From Paenibacillus amylolyticus (GTDB lineage: Bacteria > Bacillota > Bacilli > Paenibacillales > Paenibacillaceae), in the NCBI RefSeq assembly GCF_001570725.1, contig NZ_BCNV01000005.1, positions 186,001 through 250,000 of the forward strand: a stretch of DNA of 64,000 nucleotides. Reading direction: 5' to 3'. Shown here in pieces: positions 16,743 to 25,283 of this stretch; the stretch's first letter is position 1, and each line of letters starts with the position of its first letter. Below the pieces are notes generated by a model. It was not told the origin of the DNA and ran no database searches. It saw nothing but the letters and a program-made list of their open reading frames with translations. The translations under genes were made by a program, and so were the position numbers.

Positions 16743-17909
16743 ATGAGAGAAACTGAAGAGACTAGAGAGAAGACATTTGTTCTGGCACCGGATTCGTTTA
16801 AAGAAAGCATGACAGCGAAAGAAGTATGTGTCGCGATGGAAAAAGGATTGCGTAAAATATACCCGACGGCAAGTTATATTCATGTACCCATGGCGGATGG
16901 TGGGGAAGGCACGGTACAGTCCCTTGTGGATGCTTCCAGTGGTTCCCTTCACCAGCAAGAGGTGAGCGGCCCATTAGGTCAGACAGTAACTGCCCAGTAT
17001 GGCATTCTGGGTGACGGAACAACGGCGGCCATCGAGATGGCATCGGCCAGTGGCATACATCTGGTAACCAAAGAAAACCGAGATCCCCTACGGACGACAA
17101 CCTATGGAACGGGCGAGTTGATTCGAGCGTGTCTGGACCGTGGCATACGCAAAATCATCATCGGCATTGGTGGCAGTGCGACTAATGATGGTGGTGCCGG
17201 CATGGCTGAAGCGCTTGGCGCGAAATTTCTGGATGAACAGGGTCAGCCACTTGCACGGGGTGGAGGGGCTTTGGATCAACTGGCCCAGATTGATGTGTCG
17301 GGTCTAGATGAGCGTTTGCAGGAAGTGGAGTTCATTGTGGCCTGTGATGTGAACAATCCGCTCTGTGGGGAGCATGGTGCATCAAGGGTGTTTGGGCCGC
17401 AAAAAGGGGCTACCCCAGAGATGGTTGAGCAGCTGGATGCGAACCTGTCCCATTATGCAGATGTCGTAAAGCAGCAGCTGCACAAAGATATCCGTGATAC
17501 ACCCGGTGCCGGAGCGGCTGGCGGACTGGGTGCGGGACTTTTGATTTTTACACAGGCAGTGTTGCGTAAAGGCGTTGAAATTGTCATTGAATACACTGAG
17601 TTGCGTGAAAAATTAATTGCTGCGGATGTCGTATTTACGGGCGAAGGCGGTATCGACTTTCAAACGAAATTTGGCAAGACCCCCTATGGCGTTGCTCGTG
17701 CAGCCAAGGAAGCGGGTAAACCTGTAATTGCCATTGCAGGCTACGTGGGCGAAGGGATTGACACCCTGTACGGGGAAGGCATTGATGCCATATTTGGTAT
17801 TGTGCCTGGGGCAGCAGATCTGGAGCGACTATTGCGAGAAGGCCCGGAGAATGTGGAGCGTACAACCGAGAATATTGCCAGGGTGCTGAAGCTGGGTCTG
17901 CTATCTTAG
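16743..17909 (+). CDS. glxK: Glycerate kinase (GlxK/GarK type I)
   Basis: The protein has 388 residues, the usual length for type I glycerate kinases, which phosphorylate glycerate to 2-phosphoglycerate for glycolysis. Motifs are 'LAPDSFKESMTAKEV' at the N-terminus, 'VPMADGGEGTVQSLVDA', 'IIGIGGSATNDGGAGMAEAL' and 'GEGGIDFQTKFGKTPYGVA'. Start ATG 16743 has TGGAG 9 bases upstream; an in-frame GTG at 16734 is too close to it. The gene is co-transcribed with the permease. Confidence 0.92.
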   Translation: MRETEETREKTFVLAPDSFKESMTAKEVCVAMEKGLRKIYPTASYIHVPMADGGEGTVQSLVDASSGSLHQQEVSGPLGQTVTAQYGILGDGTTAAIEMASASGIHLVTKENRDPLRTTTYGTGELIRACLDRGIRKIIIGIGGSATNDGGAGMAEALGAKFLDEQGQPLARGGGALDQLAQIDVSGLDERLQEVEFIVACDVNNPLCGEHGASRVFGPQKGATPEMVEQLDANLSHYADVVKQQLHKDIRDTPGAGAAGGLGAGLLIFTQAVLRKGVEIVIEYTELREKLIAADVVFTGEGGIDFQTKFGKTPYGVARAAKEAGKPVIAIAGYVGEGIDTLYGEGIDAIFGIVPGAADLERLLREGPENVERTTENIARVLKLGLLS

Positions 17910-17969
17910 GTGAGTATTTTGCATAAGGTCGTGCAGGGTCTTAGGAGACGTATTGGACTGAGATGTGAC

Positions 17970-18023
17970 AAAGACGGGATACAGATATGCCTAGATCAGG
18001 TGATCTGTGTCTCGTCTTTTTGC
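17970..18023. terminator. Bidirectional terminator glxK / cdaR
   Basis: AAAGACG..ATACAGAT pairs with ATCTGTGTC..CGTCTTT over a 16-base loop, flanked by A and T runs; it serves both convergent genes. Confidence 0.8.
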
Positions 18024-18045
18024 TATTCTCGAAGCTGTTCTGACG

Positions 18046-19092
18046 CTACTGATAGAACGCGAGTAACCCGTGGGTAAGCTCGATGAGTTCGAGCCAATTA
18101 CGCGGGTCTTTGCCCGTCAGGGTCTGTATGCGTTTGAGCCGATATTGAAGGGTATTGCGATGAATATTGAGATGGTCCGCTGTTGTGGTCATGCTGCCGT
18201 TATGATGGATAAAACTGCGCAACGTATCCAGCAGGTCAGCTGTATCCTCAAGTTTGCTGACGATATTGGCATGCGGTGTTAGATCAGCCGTACTGAATCG
18301 TACCAAAAAGGGCACATCCTCATACCGAATGATCGGTGAGTCTGGTTGAAGCGCCAGCAGGATGTTCATCACAGACCGGGCCTGTTCGTAACTGGTGGCG
18401 ATATTCGCTTCTTTTTGGCTGACGGCGATGAATGCTGCGGGTGTGATCTGTCTCAAACGCTGAATCATCGGATCAACGTCTGCTTCATTCTGGATCAGGA
18501 TGATCTGTGTGTCGCCATCACCTTCAACAGAGAATGAAGGAACTTGGAGCAATATTCGGTTTATCTCAGTGTCAGCGGCTATGGTTTTCATGGGGAAACG
18601 GACATATAGAAGAACGGTCGGCAAATGCAGATCGATACGATATTGCAGAGCTTCCTTTTTGACCTTTTGTGAGTAGGAACCCGATTGATTCAGCAGTCGT
18701 TCGATAAAGGCTTTTTGACGTGAAGCTTCATGGGCCATACTTTCCAATTGATTACGCTGTTCGATCAGGAGAGATACGGTGGTGCGTACGATGTTGCAGA
18801 AAGGTCGAACTTCATCCGGATGACCGGATATGCCAATGACTCCGACATGCTGCTGATTGATTAGAATCGGTTCGTTGGTCCCCATTTTCTCCAGTATGCC
18901 ATCCTGCCAGACTTCAATCCTGCTTCCTGTCGTTAACGCGCGGACAGCACCCTGATGAACTGTGCCCACACGTTCCTTCTGACCACTTCCAATAATAATG
19001 CCATGTTCATTCATAATGTTGATGTTGTATGGGATGTCCTGCATCATTTTATCGACAATATCCTGTGCCTGTTTTTCCGAAAGCTGCAACAA
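18046..19092 (-). CDS. CdaR-family (sugar diacid/glycerate) transcriptional regulator
   Basis: The protein has 348 residues. The N-terminal sugar-diacid recognition domain (~1-135: 'IVDKMMQDIPYNINIMNEHG', 'GVIGISGHPDEVRPFC') is followed by a linker and a PucR-type C-terminal helix-turn-helix (~290-345: 'TTADHLNIHRNTLQYRLKRI'). CdaR proteins activate glycerate, glucarate or galactarate genes, with glycerate as a known signal. Its position next to the permease-kinase pair supports the same role. It faces glxK convergently. Confidence 0.9.
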   Translation of the reverse strand: MLQLSEKQAQDIVDKMMQDIPYNINIMNEHGIIIGSGQKERVGTVHQGAVRALTTGSRIEVWQDGILEKMGTNEPILINQQHVGVIGISGHPDEVRPFCNIVRTTVSLLIEQRNQLESMAHEASRQKAFIERLLNQSGSYSQKVKKEALQYRIDLHLPTVLLYVRFPMKTIAADTEINRILLQVPSFSVEGDGDTQIILIQNEADVDPMIQRLRQITPAAFIAVSQKEANIATSYEQARSVMNILLALQPDSPIIRYEDVPFLVRFSTADLTPHANIVSKLEDTADLLDTLRSFIHHNGSMTTTADHLNIHRNTLQYRLKRIQTLTGKDPRNWLELIELTHGLLAFYQ

Positions 19093-19300
19093 CGAAGCTC
19101 CTCCCCTTCCATCTCATCGTGCTAAATGCGCATCTTCTCTGATGATGATTCCGCCCGATACCATATTGTGCATCTGAACGAAATTATAGAGGAATGGTAA
19201 GGCTTACACAAGCAGGACGGTCAGGATTAAGGTGTTCCTGGAATGGCTGGATTGTTGATACCTGATACCTTGCTGTAGCATTTCATTTTATAGTTATTAT

Positions 19301-19675
19301 TCAAGTCGCTTCGCTCGTGTTACCCTTGTCCGTTATGGCACCTTGTGTGCTGTTCAGGTAGTTCAGATGTGCTTTACCCCAGCCACACATGCCGTCCAAT
19401 AACGTACCGATCGTCTGGCCGTGTTCAGACAGGCTGTACTCTACCCTCGGTGGAACATCCCCATAAAGCGTACGCACAATAATTCGATCCTGCTCCAGCT
19501 CGCGAAGTTGTTTCGTTAACGTGCCTTGGGCTACATCAGGAATCATGCGTCGTAGTTCACCAAATCGTTTCGTACCTTCCTTCAATAAAATAAACAAGAT
19601 AAGGGGTTTCCACTTCCCATTAATGGTCTCCAGCGTTGTTAATACTCCTTGTAACCTTGGTTCTTGTAAATTCAT
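19301..19675 (-). CDS. HxlR-family transcriptional regulator
   Basis: The protein has 124 residues with the winged-helix HxlR fold: '[20 protein letters not shown]', '[20 protein letters not shown]', '[18 protein letters not shown]'. Members often sense aldehydes, quinones or thiol stress. The only Cys is in 'GMCGWGK', near the C-terminus rather than at the N-terminal redox position. Start ATG 19675 follows GAGGTGATT. It is divergent from the SDR and probably controls it through the palindrome at 19791. Confidence 0.88.
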   Translation of the reverse strand: MNLQEPRLQGVLTTLETINGKWKPLILFILLKEGTKRFGELRRMIPDVAQGTLTKQLRELEQDRIIVRTLYGDVPPRVEYSLSEHGQTIGTLLDGMCGWGKAHLNYLNSTQGAITDKGNTSEAT

Positions 19676-19790
19676 AGTAATCACCTCGATTTATACGTCT
19701 ATATGTATCTCCATCATACCGGATTTTCGTGGTCTCTGCTCGATCGTCTCTATGAAAAAATGGGGGAAAACCGTGGTGAGCTGCTCCAAT

Positions 19791-19808
19791 AGTACGAATA
19801 TTCGTACT
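19791..19808. promoter_or_regulatory. Perfect 18-bp palindrome between hxlR-type gene and SDR
   Basis: AGTACGAATATTCGTACT is a perfect palindrome. It is followed at once by a second, looser GTACG..GCGTAC repeat ending at 19830. It lies midway in the 240-base divergent region and is the obvious operator for the HxlR-type regulator. Confidence 0.6.
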
Positions 19809-19915
19809 AGGTACGATGTAAATGCGTACTATTCAACGTTCTTCATTTCATGAATAATGAACACAACGTGAGAGCACATGCACTTATATAACCGGAGATG
19901 AGAGGATGAGCATAG

Positions 19916-20659
19916 ATGAGTCACTATACATTGGAGAATAAACGGGTCGTTGTTATTGGCGGTAGCTCAGGCATCGGACTGGCTACAGCAATCCATGCAG
20001 CAGAAGCAGGTGCGGATGTGATTATAGCAGGCAGATCAGCGTCCAGACTGGAGGAAGCGAGGGAACAGATTGCGAAGGTTCTAGGCAAAGGCGAGCATGG
20101 GGAAGCGGTGGTGGAAGTTCATGTATTGGACAATCAGGATGAACAGCAACTCGAAGCATTTTTTGCTCGGATCGGAACCTTCGATCATCTGTTCACGCCC
20201 GGAGCTACCTACATCCGGGGACCACTGACATCGGATCGGGAGACGGCAGAGAGTTGTTTCAAAGGCAAGTTCTGGCCTCAATACTTTGCGGCTAAGTACG
20301 CTGTACCGCATCTTTCAGCTTCCGGCTCAATCACGTTAATGTCTGGTGGATTCAGCCAACGACCATTGGATGGTGGTGCTTCCTATGCTGCATGTAACGG
20401 TGCAATTGAGAGTCTGGGTAAAGCACTCGCGGTGGAATTAGCACCGGTTCGTGTGAATGTCGTATCCCCCGGGACAATCTGGCGGGAAGGGCAGGAAGGC
20501 ACGCCGCGCGGCGATCATTTTAATGATTATGAGAAGCTGTCCCTGCTCAAGCGGGTTGGCTACAATGAAGAAATTGCACATACCGTTACGTATCTAATGA
20601 CAAATACATTCACGACGGGCAGTACGTTGTATGTGGATGGCGGGTACACCTTGATTTAA
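19916..20659 (+). CDS. Short-chain dehydrogenase/reductase
   Basis: The protein has 247 residues. Cofactor motif 'VIGGSSGIGLATAIHAA' is present. The usual NNAG is replaced by 'TPGATY', and the catalytic region reads 'ITLMSGGF...GGASYAACNGAIESLGKAL' (Tyr followed, at four residues, by Asn instead of the usual Lys). The missing YxxxK lysine makes catalysis uncertain, although the C-terminal 'GSTLYVDGGYTLI' is typical. The frame and start ATG 19916 (GAGGATGAG upstream) look intact. It is probably regulated by the divergent HxlR protein. Confidence 0.8.
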   Translation: MSHYTLENKRVVVIGGSSGIGLATAIHAAEAGADVIIAGRSASRLEEAREQIAKVLGKGEHGEAVVEVHVLDNQDEQQLEAFFARIGTFDHLFTPGATYIRGPLTSDRETAESCFKGKFWPQYFAAKYAVPHLSASGSITLMSGGFSQRPLDGGASYAACNGAIESLGKALAVELAPVRVNVVSPGTIWREGQEGTPRGDHFNDYEKLSLLKRVGYNEEIAHTVTYLMTNTFTTGSTLYVDGGYTLI

Positions 20660-20669
20660 GAGCTGAAGT

Positions 20670-20887
20670 TATATAGGTCTAAAATAATGATTTTTCAAAA
20701 ATAAAATGATGAATTATGACGAAAAAAGTTGAGATCTATCCTGTTTTTTTACTACGGGGTGGATCTTTTTCCTTTTATTTGCTCTTTTTGTTTAGATTCT
20801 GTTTATCGCAGTGCAATACAATAGGCCTTACGTATCAGAGGTAATGGATTTGTGTGTAAAAAACATGAGATAGGGAGGATCAATTAC
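20670..20887 (+). repeat. Upstream region shared by the two SLH genes, copy 1
   Basis: Blocks ATAGGTCTAA, TGACGAAAAAA, CCTTTTATTTGCTCT and ACAATAGGCCT occur here and, in the same order, at 25090-25270 upstream of the second SLH gene. This shows that duplication included the regulatory region. The blocks are presumably promoter and regulator sites. A weak terminator for the preceding SDR (GGATCTTTTT end) lies within at about 20733-20775. Confidence 0.6.
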
Positions 20888-23800
20888 ATGAATTACAGAA
20901 AGCTGATAAGCTGCCTTTTAGTTGCGGTTTTGTTATTACAGGTGGTTAGCGTGGGTGGGGTTGCAAGTGCTGACCCGTTTAGTCCATTGGATCAACTTAA
21001 TTTGGAGAGAGAGATGTATATTGAGTCGGATGAGAGTACGACGGTGACCCATGTTCAGAATTTACTTGAACAACAAGATTTAATTACACTGCCTGAAGAC
21101 TATGAAGCATTGAACGATAATCAAAAATATGAAATTGCCAGAGGCATGGTCTTGCTGCTTCCACTGGAGTTTCCATATGAGAACAACAATCAGGCCAATT
21201 ACGTATTTAATTTGGTTTACCATCTTATCACACTTCCTAAGCAGACTGAGTCGAGCGTATTGCAGTACAACATCACTCTGGTTTATAGCCTGCTGGCAGA
21301 ATGGTCCACATATTTCCCGAATGTTGGAAAATCTGATTGGACACAAGCTGGCAATGATTATATGAGTTTAATGGGCGCAGACTTATCAATGTTTACGAGT
21401 AATCTTATGTTCTTTAATATTATTTTCATGAATTCTAGCGATCCTACGCATTTTAATAGTCAGTTGGAATTTATGGTTACTAAGATATCCGAATCCGAAT
21501 ATAAAGAACTGAATCGAGCACTTGACCTTTCCAGCATGGAAGCATCATTGGATAATCTTTATGGTATGTATGATTTCATTCAAATGAATGTCATTTTTAA
21601 TCCAAACCCTAACATCCAGCCTTTTGTTTTTGATATGGAAAAGATGTCGACCATCCAGAACGATACAACCAAAAAATCCGAACTGGCTCAATGGATGATT
21701 GATCATAAGCCGCAAAACGGTTATGAAACGGTATCCCAGGTTCAAACTGCGTTTGATGCGTTCTTCAATGGCGATACACCGCTTACCAAATATAACGAAC
21801 TGAAGAAAGAAGCGGATCGGGGTAACAGCAATGATTTTATCCAAGATATGATTGCACTACTGCGCGATGAACAATTCATCACTGAGCCTGACTTCAAGAT
21901 GCTTTCTGTCAAAGATCAGGAGGATATCGCAATATACTTACTAGATATAGAACCACCAACGAATGCCGGATATGAGAAAAAAGAAGATGTTGAATTTTTG
22001 GTGCAAGTAGCCTTGAAGGCACTTGAAGTCACACGCGAAATTGATGGACCAAACGCAATAGCTGCACTTGATGAGTTTTATAACAAGCAAGCAGAGCGAG
22101 TAAATCATTTCAAAGAGCCCGATCCAGAAGGGGAATACTACCGACTTATTAATACTTACCTCACATCCTCCGAAATGGACAAATGGATGACTAAGTATCG
22201 ATATGCAATTAGGCTAAAAGGGAAAGAGTCCATCTCCCGAGTAGTCAAATTCACGGACACTGCTGTTGAAAGAACACCTTATCTTAACCAAGCCTTAACG
22301 GAAGCAGAAGTGTTGGGTTCTTTGGAGCAATTCAGATCTATTCAGAAAGATGTTGAGAAATATAACTCCGATTACCCAGAAAGTCCGTTGGATGCTTTCC
22401 CTCTGGACTTTGCCGAAATGGATACCTTAACGAACGAGTACAAGCAACAATTGGCAGACCATATGCTTAGTGAGAGACCACTTGGTGGATATGCAAGTTT
22501 TGAAGAAATTCAGACTGCATTTAATAAATTTTTCCCTGATGATAACGATAGCGATCCATTGACTGCCTTAAATGCTGCAAAAAGCAACTCTAACAGAGAT
22601 ACTATGCGTGTAGCTATGGAAAATCCAGCTCTGGGTATTACGTTGCCTGCTAGCTATGATACGTTAACCCCGCAGGTTAAAGAGTTCATTGCAGGATTCC
22701 TTATCCAATATGCAAAAGGAGATTTTAAGAATACAGATCAGGTTCAATATATGATTGAGCTTGGTGTCTTGGTACAATCTCTGTGGGATCAGAATGAACT
22801 TACTGCTCTAGAAAATACACTGGATGCATTTGCTCAGAAATTGAAAGATGCATCAAATTACTTTAATGATCAACAAGCAAATGAATTTAGCACTTATGGT
22901 AAAGATTACTTGAAACGTACCAATGAAATAGATAAAAAAGTTTTTGCTTATAGATTCTTGTATTCAATAGCCTACGAAAAGTTGGAAGGCTATTATCAAG
23001 GAGATATTGTGGAACCTATGATTGTGCTATATCTTTTCACTGAATCGTATCAGTCTATTGATAAGGCTACCAAGTTGATTCCAATGAATCAATGGCTCGA
23101 AGATGCTATGAACGTTCAAATTGACGCGGAACCTTTCTTCGAGAAATACGAATTTGATCTTACAGGCGCCCTCGATGTATCCAAAAGGGCAGAACTCAGT
23201 TCCGAAGATCAAAAGGAACTGGCAGAGTGGATGCTCACTGAACAAGACAGCTATGAGGATGTTGGGAATCTGCAATATGTATTTAATCGATTCTTTACGG
23301 CTCCTAATGTGAAGGGCAATGACATCAATAACACCCTAACGGGCTTGGACAGCACGATGGAAATCTCCTTTGACGACAAACTGCATTGGATTGACGTTGC
23401 CTCTATTCAGAAAACGGACTTTAGTGGTAATAAAACGGTATGGGTTCGTCATAAAGCAGTTAGTGATGAACTGCCAGGACGCGCGATAAAGATTGTCTTT
23501 ACACAGAACGGTGATAGCAACACTGATAACGGTAATGGCTCAACGCCTAACCCGGGTGGAAACACTGGTGGTGGATCTTCCACGACCACACCAGTAACGT
23601 CTACCCCTGCACCAACAACGAAACAAGAACAGATCGTGGTTGACGTTAATGGGGCAAATGGTACCAACTTGACCAAGACACCGATCACCCGTACAACCGA
23701 AACCAACGGCACGATCAAAGATTTGGTGAAAATGACCGAAGCGATTGCCAAGGAATCGGTGGAAAAAGCGAAGCAATTAAACATGAATACAGCACGCATT

Positions 23801-24928
23801 GTCATTCCAGACACCAAAGATGCCGTGTCCGAGACACGTATTGAACTGCCTAAAGCAGCGGTAAAAGCACTGAATGATGGTTCACTCAAGCTGGAGATTT
23901 CTACAGAGAATGCGATCATCTCTGTTCCGACGAATTCCATCGCTGGATTTGACCAAGATTTGTACTTCCGTGTAGTTCCACTGAAACAGGAATCGGAGCG
24001 CAAAGAAGTGGAAGAACGTGCAAAGAAAGAGCAGTTGATTCAACAGATTGCTCCGAATACCAATGTTCGTGTACTGGCTCGTCCGGTAGAGATCGACACG
24101 AATATGCAGAGTCGCGAAGTGACGTTGACTTTGCCACTACGTGACAGCTTGCCAACCGATCCGGCTGCTCGTCAGCAGGCTTTGGACAACCTGGCGATCT
24201 ACATCGAACACAGTGACGGAACAAAAGAATTGATTCAAGGCAAACTGGTGCAACTGGCAGATAACAGCGAAGGCATCGAATTTACCGTAACGAAATTCAG
24301 TACGTTCACTCTCGTTGTTGTGGATGGACTGAAAGCTTCACAAAGTAAACACCAGCCGTACATCCAAGGTTTCGGTGCAGATTTCCGTCCAGATGCATTC
24401 GTAACACGTGCACAAATGGCAGCGATGCTGGCTCGCAATCTTCCAACTGAAGTGGCAGCAGGTTCCGCGGATAGCGTGAGCTACAAGGATATATCTGCAA
24501 CACACTGGGCAACAAGTGAGATTCAAAAGGCTCAATCCGCAGGCATCATGAACGGCATGAGCGCGACTCAATTTGCGCCGGAAGGTTCGATCACCCGTGC
24601 TCAAATGGCGATGATTGCATACCGCTGGATGCAGCAGCAACAGGCGGGTACTACAACCGTAAATGGTACAGCAGTTTCCTTCACAGATGTATCCGCAGAC
24701 CTGTGGGCAGCAGAAGCCATTGCATACGTGCAATCCGCTGGCCTGATGGTTGGTTACAACGATGGTACATTCAAACCGAACAGTAAGCTGACGCGTGCTG
24801 AAGCGGTGAAAGTGTTGAACGTATTGTTCAACCGCGAACCACTCACTGGTGCAGTTACGCCAACGTTCAACGATGTACCAGCAACACACTGGGCCTATGC
24901 AGATATCGAAGCTGCTGCGCAGAAGTAA
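20888..24928 (+). CDS. Giant secreted S-layer-homology protein, paralogue 1
   Basis: The protein has 1346 residues. It has a signal peptide (MNYRKLISCLLVAVLLLQVV, cut near ASA at ~28). About 800 residues of helical repeats follow; each repeat has a core like 'ELAQWMIDHKPQNGYETVSQ' or 'QLADHMLSERPLGGYASFEE' followed by a 'FNKFF' helix. Next are a short beta segment ('VWVRHKA'), a Thr/Pro/Gly linker (~890-920), a beta-rich region, and three SLH motifs to the C-terminus ('RPDAFVTRAQMAAMLARNL', 'SITRAQMAMIAYRW', 'KLTRAEAVKVLNVLFN'), which attach to pyruvylated cell-wall polymer. Start ATG 20888 follows GGGAGG. The function of the repeats is unknown. Confidence 0.88.
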   Translation: MNYRKLISCLLVAVLLLQVVSVGGVASADPFSPLDQLNLEREMYIESDESTTVTHVQNLLEQQDLITLPEDYEALNDNQKYEIARGMVLLLPLEFPYENNNQANYVFNLVYHLITLPKQTESSVLQYNITLVYSLLAEWSTYFPNVGKSDWTQAGNDYMSLMGADLSMFTSNLMFFNIIFMNSSDPTHFNSQLEFMVTKISESEYKELNRALDLSSMEASLDNLYGMYDFIQMNVIFNPNPNIQPFVFDMEKMSTIQNDTTKKSELAQWMIDHKPQNGYETVSQVQTAFDAFFNGDTPLTKYNELKKEADRGNSNDFIQDMIALLRDEQFITEPDFKMLSVKDQEDIAIYLLDIEPPTNAGYEKKEDVEFLVQVALKALEVTREIDGPNAIAALDEFYNKQAERVNHFKEPDPEGEYYRLINTYLTSSEMDKWMTKYRYAIRLKGKESISRVVKFTDTAVERTPYLNQALTEAEVLGSLEQFRSIQKDVEKYNSDYPESPLDAFPLDFAEMDTLTNEYKQQLADHMLSERPLGGYASFEEIQTAFNKFFPDDNDSDPLTALNAAKSNSNRDTMRVAMENPALGITLPASYDTLTPQVKEFIAGFLIQYAKGDFKNTDQVQYMIELGVLVQSLWDQNELTALENTLDAFAQKLKDASNYFNDQQANEFSTYGKDYLKRTNEIDKKVFAYRFLYSIAYEKLEGYYQGDIVEPMIVLYLFTESYQSIDKATKLIPMNQWLEDAMNVQIDAEPFFEKYEFDLTGALDVSKRAELSSEDQKELAEWMLTEQDSYEDVGNLQYVFNRFFTAPNVKGNDINNTLTGLDSTMEISFDDKLHWIDVASIQKTDFSGNKTVWVRHKAVSDELPGRAIKIVFTQNGDSNTDNGNGSTPNPGGNTGGGSSTTTPVTSTPAPTTKQEQIVVDVNGANGTNLTKTPITRTTETNGTIKDLVKMTEAIAKESVEKAKQLNMNTARIVIPDTKDAVSETRIELPKAAVKALNDGSLKLEISTENAIISVPTNSIAGFDQDLYFRVVPLKQESERKEVEERAKKEQLIQQIAPNTNVRVLARPVEIDTNMQSREVTLTLPLRDSLPTDPAARQQALDNLAIYIEHSDGTKELIQGKLVQLADNSEGIEFTVTKFSTFTLVVVDGLKASQSKHQPYIQGFGADFRPDAFVTRAQMAAMLARNLPTEVAAGSADSVSYKDISATHWATSEIQKAQSAGIMNGMSATQFAPEGSITRAQMAMIAYRWMQQQQAGTTTVNGTAVSFTDVSADLWAAEAIAYVQSAGLMVGYNDGTFKPNSKLTRAEAVKVLNVLFNREPLTGAVTPTFNDVPATHWAYADIEAAAQK
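23543..24928 (+). repeat. Near-identical C-terminal coding repeat, copy 1
   Basis: From the Pro/Gly/Thr linker to the stop codon this segment matches 27433-28817. At the protein level I count fewer than 20 differences over about 450 residues, while the regions upstream in the two genes have diverged strongly. Recent duplication or gene conversion is implied. Confidence 0.85.
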
Positions 24929-24990
24929 TATCAGTGCAAGATCAAGAGACTAAAAGCTCGTAGTTTTTAGTTCCGAGCAAGCTAATATGG

Positions 24991-25038
24991 TAGAACAAAG
25001 AAGGCCACCCCAAAAATAGGTGGTCTTCTTTTGTTCTA
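24991..25038 (+). terminator. Terminator after SLH paralogue 1
   Basis: TAGAACAAAGAAGGCCACC pairs with GGTGGTCTTCTTTTGTTCTA in a stem of almost 19 bp with a 9-base loop. It separates the two SLH genes into different transcripts. Confidence 0.8.
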
Positions 25039-25089
25039 CTGAAATTTAGAGAAGTATATTCTAATTTTGTTTGAATCTCGTGTTATGCA

Positions 25090-25283
25090 TTTATAGGTCT
25101 AAGATAGTATATCTCAAAATAAAAATGTTGAATAATGACGAAAAAAAATGATATTTTCCACAAAAATTATATCTGTAAGTGGTACTAATACCTTTTATTT
25201 GCTCTAATGTTCAGAATCCGTTCAGAGTTGTGTACTACAATAGGCCTATATTTAACAAGCGAGATTAGGGAGGGAAAATAAAA
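25090..25283 (+). repeat. Upstream region shared by the two SLH genes, copy 2
   Basis: It carries ATAGGTCTAA, AATAATGACGAAAAAA, CCTTTTATTTGCTCT and ACAATAGGCCT in the same order as 20670-20887, ending in the ribosome site GGGAGGG before ATG 25284. Nothing else is seen in the 355-base gap besides the terminator at its left end. Confidence 0.6.

Noticed and set aside
23449-24003. Long minus-strand frames in the SLH C-terminal region (also 27188-27895)
   Set aside because: Composition-driven shadows that appear in both SLH copies; no ribosome site.
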